64,000 bases of DNA, from positions 496,001-560,000 of the forward strand of contig NZ_JBKEIT010000002.1 of assembly GCF_046365375.1 (NCBI RefSeq), written 5' to 3'. The notes beneath the pieces are model-generated. The model searched no databases and was not told the DNA's origin. It was given only the letters and a program-made list of their open reading frames with translations. Made by a program: the position numbers and the translations under genes. This DNA is from Butyricimonas muris (GTDB lineage Bacteria > Bacteroidota > Bacteroidia > Bacteroidales > Marinifilaceae). Below are positions 16,363 through 25,923 of this stretch, piece by piece; the stretch's first letter is position 1, and every line of letters begins with the position of its first letter.

Positions 16363-19300
16363 AATTCGCATTATCAACAAATATAAAAAACGTACAGTTC
16401 AATGATTTTCATTATATTGTAACTTCAAATTCCCGTCGAGTTCTTGGGAGTCTAATTGCTGATTACAGTTCAGGTATTCATTGTTTTACCTTGGTAGGAA
16501 CTTACGGCACGGGAAAATCAAGTTTTTTGGCGGCGTTGGAAAGAGATTTGTTGCTAAATACCAAATCTTTTTTTGAAAATAAAGGACAATTCAATGACTA
16601 TAAGAAATTTCAAACGCTTAATATTGTAGGTGATTATAATACACTTGCTAATCTTTTAAGCGATGAATTGGAAAGTAATTCTACAAATGTAAAAGAGTTT
16701 TTTTCTCGCCTTGAACAGAAATTGATAGAGCATAAAAAGAAAAAAGAATTTCTTTTATTTGTTATTGATGAGTTTGGAAAAATACTTGAACATGCGGCAA
16801 ATCACAATCCTGAAAAAGAGTTGTATTTTTTACAACAGTTAGCGGAGTTTGTTAATCACCCGAAACACGACAATGTCATTCTGATTACCACTTTACACCA
16901 GAGTTTCGGTGCTTATTCCAAAAAGTTAAGTGAACAGCAGCGCAACGAATGGGAAAAAGTAAAAGGACGCTTTAAAGAGATTGTTTTCAATGAACCAGTC
17001 GAACAACTTTTGTATTTAGCTGCAGCACAAATTGAAAAATCAAGTAAAAAAAACGTTTCGGGAAAGAATTTTGATGCACTTTTTAATTTGGCAAAACGAA
17101 CTAAGTTTATTAACAATGATTTGAGTATTTCAGTTGCAGAAAAACTCTATCCACTTGATATTTTCTCTGCAGTCATTCTCACGTATGCTATTCAGCGATA
17201 TGGACAAAATGAACGCTCACTGTTTTCATTTCTAAATTCCAAAGACAATAATTCAATCAATAACTTTGAGCCAACAGTTACTCAAACTTATAATTTGGCA
17301 AATGTTTACGATTATATTATTTATAATTTTTATTCTTATTTGTCGGAAGTAAATGCTGATTCTACAAATTGGCGAGCTATTCGTGTTGCGTTGGAGCGAG
17401 TTGAGGGGTATTTGAAAGTAGAGAAAGTTGATATTGCTAGCAAAATTGTAAAGACAATTGGATTGTGTAATTTGTTTAGTAATACTATCAATTTTGACGG
17501 AACCGCTTTGTGTCAATATGCAAAGCTAGCGTTGAATATTCATAATCCTGAAGATGTAATCAATGAACTTGAAAATCAGAAAATTATTCGTTTCGCAAAG
17601 TATAAATCGCAGTATATTATTTTTGAAGGTACTGATATAAATATAGAAGATGAACTTTATAAAGCAGCGGGGCAAGTCCCGCGTCCGATTGATTTTATAG
17701 ATGATTTAAATGTACTTTTTGAATTTAAGGTAGTACAGGCAAACGCTTCTTTTTATAAAACAGGAACACCGCGTTTTTTTGAATATCGACTTTCTAATGA
17801 AGCACAAGTATTAACTCCATCAAATGATTGCGACGGTTATATTAATCTTGTTTTTGCAAATCAGGAAGGTCATAAGCAAATAATTGAAATTTCAAAAAAC
17901 TGCAATAATGCAGTGTTGTATGTGCATTTCAAGAATTCAGATTCAATCGTAAATCATTTGTACGAAATTCGGAAACTGGAATATGTTCGGAAACAGATTT
18001 TGATAGAAGATAAAGTTGCTGAAAAGGAAATACAATATTTAATTTCATACGAAAAGGATATTTTGAATAAGGAAGTTAATTATAATTTAATGTCTTTTTC
18101 GGAAAATATTGAATGGTATTACCGTGGAGAACAAAAACAAGTTCATTCGCAAGCAGATTTCAATAAATTGCTCTCAAAAGTTTGTGATGATGTTTATTAT
18201 TCAACTCCAGTTATTCAAAATGAATTGTTTAATAGGCAGAAAATAAACAGTGCAATTTCACTCGCTCGTGTAAATTTACTCAATGCTTTAATTGATGATA
18301 ATTGCGTTGCAACAAGCGATTTAGGTTTTGAAGAAAATAAATTTCCGCCTGAAAAGACAATTTATTACTCTTTGCTTAAAAATACGGGTATTCATAGAGA
18401 AATTAATGGTGCGTATACATTATGTGAGCCAAATAATAATTCTATCAAAGATTTATGGAACAAATGTGAGGAGTTTTTGCTGTCAGCTATTGAGAAACAG
18501 CGCAAATTAGGCGATTTGATAAAATCCTTAAAAGTCGCACCGTTTAAACTTAAACAAGGCTTTTTAGATTTCTGGATTCCCATTTATTTAATTATCAGAA
18601 AACAGGATTGTTCACTTTATGATAGTGAGGGTAGGTATATTCCGAATATCAATCGTGAGGTACTTGATTTATTGCAAAAATCGCCAAATGAATTTAGGAT
18701 AAAGACATTTGCAGTAGAAGGAATTAAAATTGAGTTTTTTAATCAATACCGTAATTTTATCAATCTTAATGATAAGGATTTAATTACACGAGACAGTTTC
18801 TTGGAAACGATAAAGCCTTTTTTGGTATTTTACAATAATCTGAATGAATATGCCAAGAGTACATTGAATTTCGATAATCCCAAAACGGCAAAATTTCGTA
18901 GTGTGCTTGCAAAGGCCACCGATCCTGAAAAAACATTTTTTGAAGATTTGCCTGCTGTTTTTGGTTTCAAAAACGATTCTTTAGCTGCAAACAAAGAATT
19001 TATGTCACAATATCAGGACTTGATAAAAAACTCAATTCGGGAGTTGCGTTCTTGTTACCAGAATCTTATTAGTCGAATTGAAGAAAATATTGTTGAAGTT
19101 TTGGGACTGCAAGCAAATAATTTCCCGGAATATAAATTAGAAATAGAAAGTCGATTTAAAGGGATAAAAATGAATTTATTATCTAACAAGCAAAAAAGTT
19201 TTCTAAATCGCTTGTTGATGCCTCAAACCGACAAAACACAGTGGTATGAATCTATCTGTTTTATTGTATTGGATAAACCGTTAGTTTCAATTAAAGATAA

Positions 19301-19586
19301 CGAGGTTGCATTGCTGATAGAAACATTACGGCATTTGTTTATTACTCTTACTAAATTTATTGATATATCGAGAGTTGCTTATAAAAACTCGAATTCAGAA
19401 ATATATCAATTTGAGTTAGTTTCTACAAAAGGAATAGTAAAACCGCAATCTTATATTTTACCTGAAAATCAGAAAGAAAAAACCAGAGAATTAGAAATAA
19501 GAATCAATCAAATTTTGACGGGTGATGAAAATTTAGATGTTTGTACTTTATTAAGAATACTAAAATCGAAAATAAATAATGGTTAG
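16359..19586 (+). CDS. large P-loop ATPase of a defence-type operon
   Basis: A 1075-aa protein with one clear ATPase core near the N-terminus: Walker A GTYGTGKSS (47-55) and Walker B FLLFVIDEFGK (131-141), followed by a sensor-like strand VILITTLHQS (about 175-184). The remaining 850 residues are A+T-rich coded, mostly helical, and show no other domain I recognise. The size and layout recall BrxC-like or other AAA+ proteins of multi-gene phage-defence systems, but I cannot assign it to one. It overlaps the DUF4007 gene by 4 bp and the DndC-like gene by 8 bp, so translation is likely coupled. Confidence 0.8.
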   Translation: MKFALSTNIKNVQFNDFHYIVTSNSRRVLGSLIADYSSGIHCFTLVGTYGTGKSSFLAALERDLLLNTKSFFENKGQFNDYKKFQTLNIVGDYNTLANLLSDELESNSTNVKEFFSRLEQKLIEHKKKKEFLLFVIDEFGKILEHAANHNPEKELYFLQQLAEFVNHPKHDNVILITTLHQSFGAYSKKLSEQQRNEWEKVKGRFKEIVFNEPVEQLLYLAAAQIEKSSKKNVSGKNFDALFNLAKRTKFINNDLSISVAEKLYPLDIFSAVILTYAIQRYGQNERSLFSFLNSKDNNSINNFEPTVTQTYNLANVYDYIIYNFYSYLSEVNADSTNWRAIRVALERVEGYLKVEKVDIASKIVKTIGLCNLFSNTINFDGTALCQYAKLALNIHNPEDVINELENQKIIRFAKYKSQYIIFEGTDINIEDELYKAAGQVPRPIDFIDDLNVLFEFKVVQANASFYKTGTPRFFEYRLSNEAQVLTPSNDCDGYINLVFANQEGHKQIIEISKNCNNAVLYVHFKNSDSIVNHLYEIRKLEYVRKQILIEDKVAEKEIQYLISYEKDILNKEVNYNLMSFSENIEWYYRGEQKQVHSQADFNKLLSKVCDDVYYSTPVIQNELFNRQKINSAISLARVNLLNALIDDNCVATSDLGFEENKFPPEKTIYYSLLKNTGIHREINGAYTLCEPNNNSIKDLWNKCEEFLLSAIEKQRKLGDLIKSLKVAPFKLKQGFLDFWIPIYLIIRKQDCSLYDSEGRYIPNINREVLDLLQKSPNEFRIKTFAVEGIKIEFFNQYRNFINLNDKDLITRDSFLETIKPFLVFYNNLNEYAKSTLNFDNPKTAKFRSVLAKATDPEKTFFEDLPAVFGFKNDSLAANKEFMSQYQDLIKNSIRELRSCYQNLISRIEENIVEVLGLQANNFPEYKLEIESRFKGIKMNLLSNKQKSFLNRLLMPQTDKTQWYESICFIVLDKPLVSIKDNEVALLIETLRHLFITLTKFIDISRVAYKNSNSEIYQFELVSTKGIVKPQSYILPENQKEKTRELEIRINQILTGDENLDVCTLLRILKSKINNG

Positions 19587-20679
19587 ACAAGTATTAGGTA
19601 TATCAGGTGGAAAAGACAGTGCTGCATTGGCTATTTATCTGAAAAATAAATATCCTGAATTACCAGTGGAATATTATAATACGGATACAGGTTGCGAATT
19701 GGAAGAAACGGAACAACTTATAAATAATTTGGAATCTGTTTTAGGACGTATTGAAAGGTTAAAGGCGGCGCAGGGGAGTCCCGAGCCAACGCCATTTCAC
19801 CATTTTTTAAAATCAAGCGGAGGTTATTTGCCTTCGCCTCAGGCACGATGGTGTACGCAAAAAATGAAATTGGCAGAATTTGAGAAATTTGTTGGTGATG
19901 AACCCACTATTTCTTATGTAGGTATACGTGGTGATGAAGAACGCGAGGGATATGTTTCCACAAAGCCGAATATTCAAGCGATTTTTCCATTTCGCAGAAA
20001 TATTTGGAGTATGGAAGTTATCAATAAAGTGTTACATAATGATGCTATTCCACAACTTGTTGAAATTTATAAGTCTGTTTGTGATGAAAATAACTCACTT
20101 AAAGCGATTCAAATTATAGAAACACCACTGACAAAGCAATTTTATTACAGTAAAAAACTAAATGCGTTGTTAGATTTAGATGTTAAAATTTTTAATAAAG
20201 CAGTATTTGCTTTTCTAAAAACGACTGATTTTCCTGTTGGAAAATTGGATGATTTTCCTTTACTTGATAACGAAGATGTTTTGGGCATAAACGATATTTA
20301 TCAAATTTTGGAAGATAGTGGTGTTGGAGTTCCTGCTTATTATAAAGAGATTGAATTTGAAGTTGACGGAAAGAAGGGAACATACAGTCGTAGTCGATCG
20401 GGGTGTTACTTTTGTTTTTTCCAACAAAAAATAGAATGGATTTGGCTTTATGAACAGCATCCCGATTTATTTCAAAAGTCAATGGAATTTGAGAAAGATG
20501 GCTATACTTGGAATCAAGGTGAAAGTTTAGCAGATTTGATTAAGCCGGAACGTATTCGTCAAATCAAATTAGATGCCATCAAACGGCAGGAACAAAAAGC
20601 AAAGAAAAATGCAAATTCTTTGTTAGTAGATATGTTTGCTGACGATAGCGATGCTTTTTGTGCGAATTGTTTTATATAA
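19579..20679 (+). CDS. DndC-like PP-loop protein (phosphoadenosine phosphosulfate reductase family)
   Basis: A 366-aa protein with the adenine-nucleotide PP-loop SGGKDS at residues 9-14, as in PAPS reductase and DndC. Conserved cysteines are Cys92 in ARWCTQKMK, Cys276 and Cys279 in RSGCYFCFFQ, and a C-terminal pair at 361/364 (CANC). DndC uses ATP and an iron-sulfur cluster to help place sulfur in the DNA backbone; the Cys92 and Cys276/279 spacing is compatible with a cluster. The operon has no DndA-type desulfurase, so a housekeeping enzyme would have to deliver the sulfur. The chemistry (sulfur or other modification) is inferred, not shown. Confidence 0.82.
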   Translation: MVRQVLGISGGKDSAALAIYLKNKYPELPVEYYNTDTGCELEETEQLINNLESVLGRIERLKAAQGSPEPTPFHHFLKSSGGYLPSPQARWCTQKMKLAEFEKFVGDEPTISYVGIRGDEEREGYVSTKPNIQAIFPFRRNIWSMEVINKVLHNDAIPQLVEIYKSVCDENNSLKAIQIIETPLTKQFYYSKKLNALLDLDVKIFNKAVFAFLKTTDFPVGKLDDFPLLDNEDVLGINDIYQILEDSGVGVPAYYKEIEFEVDGKKGTYSRSRSGCYFCFFQQKIEWIWLYEQHPDLFQKSMEFEKDGYTWNQGESLADLIKPERIRQIKLDAIKRQEQKAKKNANSLLVDMFADDSDAFCANCFI

Positions 20680-20706
20680 TATTTACATACATTATTTTAA
20701 CCGCAT

Positions 20707-22983
20707 ATGTTAAAGTCCGATGTACAATGGCCCCCTCATAGACAATATAAATCAAAAACGGAATGGGAACCGTTAGGCTTCTTTTCTGAATGTTTGTGTA
20801 GTAGTATACGCTTTGATTTGATGCTTGGATTTTTCAGTTCTTCGGCTATTCGTACGTTGTCAGATGGCTTTGCGTTATTTTTGTACAATGGAGGAACAAT
20901 GCGATTGATTATCAATAATATTCTTTCTGTACAAGACAAAGATGCCATAATTGCAGGTGTAAAAGATAACTCTACAATTCCATTTGATTTAACCAATATT
21001 GAACAACTGCGAAATACATTGTCTGAAAAGGACAGACATTTTTTTGAATGTTTGTCTTGGTTAATTGCTAAAAAGCGCATTGAGTTTCAAATTATCGTAC
21101 CCAAAAACAGTATTGGAATTGCTCATACGAAATCGGGTGTATTTTCAGACGGGCAAAATATGGTGGCATTTAATGGTTCGTGTAACTTTACTAAAACTGC
21201 ATTATTAGACAATATCGAAAGTATTGATGCTTTTTGTGATTGGGATGGCGATATAAATGCTGCTAAAGTAAAAAATACAATTACGATTTTTGAAAAAACA
21301 TTTTCAGAACAAGATGATAGTGTAAATTATGTAGAGCCAATTGATATTATATCTGACATAGAAAATGCCTTTGGTGGCAAGAGTATAGATGAACTTCTTG
21401 AGCAAGAAGAGCAAATATTTCATAATAGTAATAATGAAGTTCGTCCAACAATCAAAAAGGCAATGGATAATGCAAAGAAAAAATTGAAGGAAGAAATAGA
21501 AAAGAAGAAAGTAGAACAATTAAAACCTAGATTTCCCTATCCAGAAGGAGCAAGAAAATATCAACAAATAGCTTTTGAAAATTGGAAAAATAATAATCAA
21601 CAAGGTTTGTTTGCAATGGCGACAGGCACAGGTAAAACCGTAACTTCTTTAAATTGCTTGCTCGAAATTTATAAAAAAACAGGATACTACAAAGCCTTAA
21701 TCCTCGTGCCGACTATTACCCTTGTGAATCAATGGGAAAGTGAGTGTAAGAAATTTAATTTTAATTCAATCGTGAAAGTTTGTTCCAAAAATCCTAATTG
21801 GAGAAACGAGGTCGGAAATATATTATTGCAAGAAAAAATACTGTCTGTAGAACATGTTTCGTATATAGTTATTGCAACTTATGCTTCTTTTTCAAGAAAA
21901 AATATTTTTGCAGAATTGAATAAATTATCTGCAAAAGCATTACTTATTGCAGACGAATGTCACAATATGGGATCTTCCTCTTTATTGAAATTTCTACCGG
22001 ATATAAATTATAAACGAAGACTTGGGTTATCGGCAACACCTGAACGGCAATTTGATGAGGATGGTACACAAAAAATATACAAGTTTTTTAATAGTGAAAA
22101 TGGCTATACTTACGAGTTTTCGATGGAATTGGCGATAAATGGCGATAGAGAAAAAGATATTGCCCCTGTTTTATGTCGTTATTATTACTATCCACATCTT
22201 GTTAGTTTAACCGAAGAAGAATTGAAAAACTATATGGATTTGTCTCTCAAAATTTCAAAGTTTTATAATAGCAAGACAGATAGTTTTAAAAGTAATCCGA
22301 TTTTAACAGCCTTGTTGTTAGCAAGAAAGCGCATTATTCATAAAGCGTTTAATAAAAAAAACATTTTTTGTGATGTTCTTAGGGAACGTTATCAAGAAAA
22401 AGGAAATTTGAAATATACGCTTGTGTATGTTCCCGAGGGAAACGACCCGAACGATTATTTTGAAACAGATATTTATTCTGAAAAAGACGAAACGGATACA
22501 GACATTAATGCAATTCATTTGATTGATGTTTTTACGAAGGCTGTTAAAGATATTGATTCTCGAACAACAGTGCGTAAATTTATTTCGGAGACAAATGGAA
22601 AAGATGAAATTTTAGAACAATTCGCCAAAGGTGAAATTGACGTACTTACGTCAATGAAATGTCTTGATGAAGGTGTAGATGTTCCTCGTGCCGAGTTAGC
22701 GATTTTCTGTGCAAGTACGGGAAATCCGCGGCAATTTGTGCAACGGCGTGGAAGAATATTGCGCAAACATGCTGATAAATTATTCGCATATATTCACGAT
22801 TTAGTTGTAGTTCCTGAAGTTAAGCCATATAGCGATAGTTATAATATGGAACGTAGTATGTTGAAAAAAGAGTTGGAGCGTGTGTGTAATTTTGCTTCAC
22901 TTTCTGAAAATAGTGCTTATACGGTTGGGGTGTTGTTAGATACAATGAATCATTATAATTTAAACTTATATGACAATGAGTAA
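20707..22983 (+). CDS. phospholipase-D-type nuclease fused to a superfamily 2 helicase
   Basis: A 758-aa fusion. Residues 1-200 form a PLD-like domain with the H-x-K part at His140/Lys142 (IAHTKSG) and GSCN at 157-160, one HKD-type motif as in dimeric nucleases. A Lys/Glu-rich helix linker (about 245-275) follows. Then comes an SF2 helicase: ATGTGKT (305-311), ADECHN (DEAH-box variant DECH, 416-419), LSATPER (441-447), and the C-terminal RecA domain with CLDEGVDVPRAE and QFVQRRGRILRKH. Such fusions occur in restriction and defence systems. It is probably the nuclease effector of the operon. The gap to the DndC-like gene is 27 bp. Confidence 0.88.
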   Translation: MLKSDVQWPPHRQYKSKTEWEPLGFFSECLCSSIRFDLMLGFFSSSAIRTLSDGFALFLYNGGTMRLIINNILSVQDKDAIIAGVKDNSTIPFDLTNIEQLRNTLSEKDRHFFECLSWLIAKKRIEFQIIVPKNSIGIAHTKSGVFSDGQNMVAFNGSCNFTKTALLDNIESIDAFCDWDGDINAAKVKNTITIFEKTFSEQDDSVNYVEPIDIISDIENAFGGKSIDELLEQEEQIFHNSNNEVRPTIKKAMDNAKKKLKEEIEKKKVEQLKPRFPYPEGARKYQQIAFENWKNNNQQGLFAMATGTGKTVTSLNCLLEIYKKTGYYKALILVPTITLVNQWESECKKFNFNSIVKVCSKNPNWRNEVGNILLQEKILSVEHVSYIVIATYASFSRKNIFAELNKLSAKALLIADECHNMGSSSLLKFLPDINYKRRLGLSATPERQFDEDGTQKIYKFFNSENGYTYEFSMELAINGDREKDIAPVLCRYYYYPHLVSLTEEELKNYMDLSLKISKFYNSKTDSFKSNPILTALLLARKRIIHKAFNKKNIFCDVLRERYQEKGNLKYTLVYVPEGNDPNDYFETDIYSEKDETDTDINAIHLIDVFTKAVKDIDSRTTVRKFISETNGKDEILEQFAKGEIDVLTSMKCLDEGVDVPRAELAIFCASTGNPRQFVQRRGRILRKHADKLFAYIHDLVVVPEVKPYSDSYNMERSMLKKELERVCNFASLSENSAYTVGVLLDTMNHYNLNLYDNE

Positions 22984-23209
22984 CGAAGATAAAATGTTGC
23001 GATTAGTCCTTTCGGACAACAATTTAAGTTCGTATTACGAATACTGTGCAGATGATTTTACAAGCGTTGATGAAGCTTTGCGTTCTGATAATCCTATAGT
23101 AGTGGTAGTGGCTAAAATTATTCGGGGTATTAATGGGAGTACGGACAAAGGCACTCAAAAAGAGGTTTATAATGAGATATTTAACTATCTAAATCAGAAT
23201 TTGTTATGA
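22970..23209 (+). CDS. small hypothetical protein of the operon
   Basis: A 79-aa acidic helical protein (for example SVDEALRSDNPIVVVVAKII) with no family I recognise. It starts inside the end of the helicase gene (overlap 14 bp; a second ATG at 22976 is also possible) and its stop overlaps the DndD-like start by 4 bp. Its position suggests a small subunit of the complex. Confidence 0.65.
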   Translation: MTMSNEDKMLRLVLSDNNLSSYYEYCADDFTSVDEALRSDNPIVVVVAKIIRGINGSTDKGTQKEVYNEIFNYLNQNLL

Positions 23210-25350
23210 ATATTAAAGAAATCACAATAGAAAATTTTAGAAGTTATTACGGGCTAAATACTATAAATTTCAATGATGGTTTAGTACTTTTTGTCGGAGA
23301 CAATGGTGATGGTAAAACAACATTTTTTGAAGCATTGGAATGGTTGTTTGATACTTCAAAACAAAATACTGATTATCGTCTTGTGTCTGAAAAAAGGATT
23401 GCTGAACTATTTGAATTTGAGTGTGATAAATTGCGTGTTGCAGTTACTTTTGACCATGATGGCGAAAAAATAGTTGAGAAATCATTTACATTTACGAAAA
23501 ATCCCAATGGTGTAGTTAAAACCGACGATTTTCAATTCAAGGGTTTTTCCGTAGAAGGGGTTGAACGCAGACCAATTCAAGGTGGTGTGCTGTTAGATCG
23601 TTGTTTTGAAGCGGCTATTCGTAAGTATTGTATGTTTAAAGGAGAGGAAAATCTTAATGTTTTCAACAATCCAGAAGCATTAAAGTATCTAATTGATACA
23701 TTTTCTAATATACGACAATTTGCTCCTTATTATACAGGCGATGATGATAATCAAGGTTTTGTGGATTTCGCTGAGATGCAGTCGTTTAAAGCATATCAAA
23801 GAGCTATGAAATCGGATTCTCAAAACGAAAGACAGGAAAGAGAATTAAGTTCAAAATTGGATTCGTATAGAAAAGAATTAAATATAATACGACAGAGATT
23901 GAGAAGTAATAGAGAGAATGCTACTACTTACAAAACAAAATTAGATGAGATAGAGAATAGCAAAGAGGCAAGTACACTATTGAAAAACATAAATAAACGT
24001 CTTGAATCATTATACAATAAAAAAACAGATATAGAAAAATTTATTAATGAAGATTATACAATAAAACTACTTGATGAAATGTGGATTTTGTGTGGTTTTC
24101 CGCCAGTATTTAATGAATATCAAGAAAAGGTAAAAAATATTAGTAAGGTAAAAAGGAAATTGGAAAAAGAACATGAAGTACAAAAGGGTAAGCAAGAAGC
24201 TTATCAAGAAATTTCTAACTGTTTCGCTAATGGTATTATTCCTCTGCCAATTTATGTTCCTGATGAAAATACAATGAAAGAAATGATAGAGGAAGAAATT
24301 TGTAAAGTTTGTGGTCGTAAAGCTGAGCGGGGTACAGATGCTTATAATTTTATGGTCAATAAACTCAACGAATTGCTTAAAAGCCAGCAACCTTCAAAAA
24401 ACGAAGAACTGCCTTTATTTCCCAATAATTATATTAGAGAATTAGATCAAAAAAGTATTAGTTTAGGATATAATCAAGAAGAATTAAATAATTTGAAAAA
24501 TACGATTAGAGAGAGAATTGAATTTAATGAGGCTCGAAAAGTAGATGTAAAGAAAATCCAAGAAAATATTGATATAGAAGAAGAAAATAAGAAAAAAATA
24601 TTGGCTCAAAACGATCATTTTACAGAAGAAGAATTATTAAAGAACTTCCAAAATATTTCTAATTGGTGGCGGGATAAATCTACTGCAGAACAACAAATTA
24701 TGATTCTTGAAAGAGAAGAAAAAGATTTTGAACAAAAATTAGAGGAAGCGCAAAAAGAATATAACAATTTGGCAAAAACTTCTATCGCAAGCACTTATAG
24801 TAAGGTGCATACTGCATTAACTAAGATTCAAAATGCTTTTAAAAATGCTAAAGAAAAAAACACACAAGATTTCCTTGATCTTTTGGAAGAAAAGGCAAAT
24901 CAGTATCTTGGAAAACTTAACATTGATGGCTTTTATGGTATAATTCGTATTAATAAAAATCCGAATGGGACTGCAAGCATTATATTACAAGATAAGAATG
25001 GCACATTTATAGCAAATCCTAATCAAGCATTAAAAACAACAATGTATATGTCGGTTTTGTTTGCTGTGTCAGAGCTTACAACTATAAAACGAGAAAACGA
25101 TTATCCGCTGATTTTTGACGCACCGACAAGTTCCTTTGCATCGCAAAAGGAAAGTGATTTTTTTAATGTTATTTCCGATATAAAAAAACAATGTATCATA
25201 TTCTCGAAAAGTTTTTTAACTGATACTGGTGTATTGGATACTTCAAAAATTGATTCATTACATTGTACAATTTACCGGATGGAAAAGAAAAAGCCATTTG
25301 ATAAACACGATTTATCAACCATTCAAACAGTTATTACGTGTATAAAATAG
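23206..25350 (+). CDS. DndD/SMC-like AAA ATPase
   Basis: A 714-aa ABC/SMC-type ATPase. The N-terminus has IKEITIENFRSYYG and Walker A GDNGDGKTT (31-39). A long coiled coil (about 200-330 and 430-530) flanks a central Cys-x-x-Cys hook, CKVCG (366-369), like the zinc hook of Rad50-type proteins. Walker B is YPLIFDAPTSSF (around 638). DndD in phosphorothioation systems has this architecture. The first start overlaps the small upstream gene by 4 bp. The last gene of the operon follows after 6 bp. Confidence 0.85.
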   Translation: MNIKEITIENFRSYYGLNTINFNDGLVLFVGDNGDGKTTFFEALEWLFDTSKQNTDYRLVSEKRIAELFEFECDKLRVAVTFDHDGEKIVEKSFTFTKNPNGVVKTDDFQFKGFSVEGVERRPIQGGVLLDRCFEAAIRKYCMFKGEENLNVFNNPEALKYLIDTFSNIRQFAPYYTGDDDNQGFVDFAEMQSFKAYQRAMKSDSQNERQERELSSKLDSYRKELNIIRQRLRSNRENATTYKTKLDEIENSKEASTLLKNINKRLESLYNKKTDIEKFINEDYTIKLLDEMWILCGFPPVFNEYQEKVKNISKVKRKLEKEHEVQKGKQEAYQEISNCFANGIIPLPIYVPDENTMKEMIEEEICKVCGRKAERGTDAYNFMVNKLNELLKSQQPSKNEELPLFPNNYIRELDQKSISLGYNQEELNNLKNTIRERIEFNEARKVDVKKIQENIDIEEENKKKILAQNDHFTEEELLKNFQNISNWWRDKSTAEQQIMILEREEKDFEQKLEEAQKEYNNLAKTSIASTYSKVHTALTKIQNAFKNAKEKNTQDFLDLLEEKANQYLGKLNIDGFYGIIRINKNPNGTASIILQDKNGTFIANPNQALKTTMYMSVLFAVSELTTIKRENDYPLIFDAPTSSFASQKESDFFNVISDIKKQCIIFSKSFLTDTGVLDTSKIDSLHCTIYRMEKKKPFDKHDLSTIQTVITCIK

Positions 25351-25356
25351 AAAATT

Positions 25357-25923
25357 ATGGCAAAAGAGACATTATATGATATTTGGGCTAGACGAAACCC
25401 AAAGTTTGAAGTTCACTTTAAAGAATCGTTATTACGGCAGTTTGCTGATTACGGTGTAGGTGCTTCTGAATTGACCTCTGCAAAGGGGAAAGTGTTTGGA
25501 GCAGGTTATGAATTGTATATTTATGCTTTCTTTCTTGGTTTGTATTCAGGTGAAAAAGGCAAAAGACCTTTGGTCGGTGAAACGGATGTGCTTGGACAAC
25601 CTATTCAGTTTTGGGGAAATGTAGATTCAAAAAAATTTAGAAAGGCATACCCGAAAATTAGAGAGTATATTTTCACAGCCGTGGTTGCAAAAACCGATGT
25701 GGATTTAATTGCACTTGAAAGAGGTGATATTACGGAAAGAAAAGTTGTTGATTTGCTTATTGACACAATGGAACAATATACAAATTTTGGGTTTTATTTA
25801 ATGAAAGAGAAATTGGAAACTAATCCAAGTTATTTCTATAAAAATACTGGCTTCTTGGATATGCTTTTAGATTTGTTAGTTACATTGCCCAATACTAGAG
25901 AGATTGAAGTAGAAGAATTGTAA
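25357..25923 (+). CDS. unrecognised 188-aa protein ending the operon
   Basis: A soluble, mostly helical protein without a motif I can name. Notable segments are GAGYELYIYAFFLGLYSG near residue 48-65 and ERGDITERKVVDLLIDTMEQYTNFG near 125-150. It sits where DndE would be in a dnd operon, but at 188 aa it is much longer than DndE and shows no clear similarity to it, so I do not call it DndE. It has the same A+T-rich coding as its neighbours and is only 6 bp from the DndD-like stop. Confidence 0.7.
   Translation: MAKETLYDIWARRNPKFEVHFKESLLRQFADYGVGASELTSAKGKVFGAGYELYIYAFFLGLYSGEKGKRPLVGETDVLGQPIQFWGNVDSKKFRKAYPKIREYIFTAVVAKTDVDLIALERGDITERKVVDLLIDTMEQYTNFGFYLMKEKLETNPSYFYKNTGFLDMLLDLLVTLPNTREIEVEEL

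Noticed and set aside
25357..25923. Assignment as DndE
   Set aside because: Only the position supports it; length and sequence do not match what I know of DndE.
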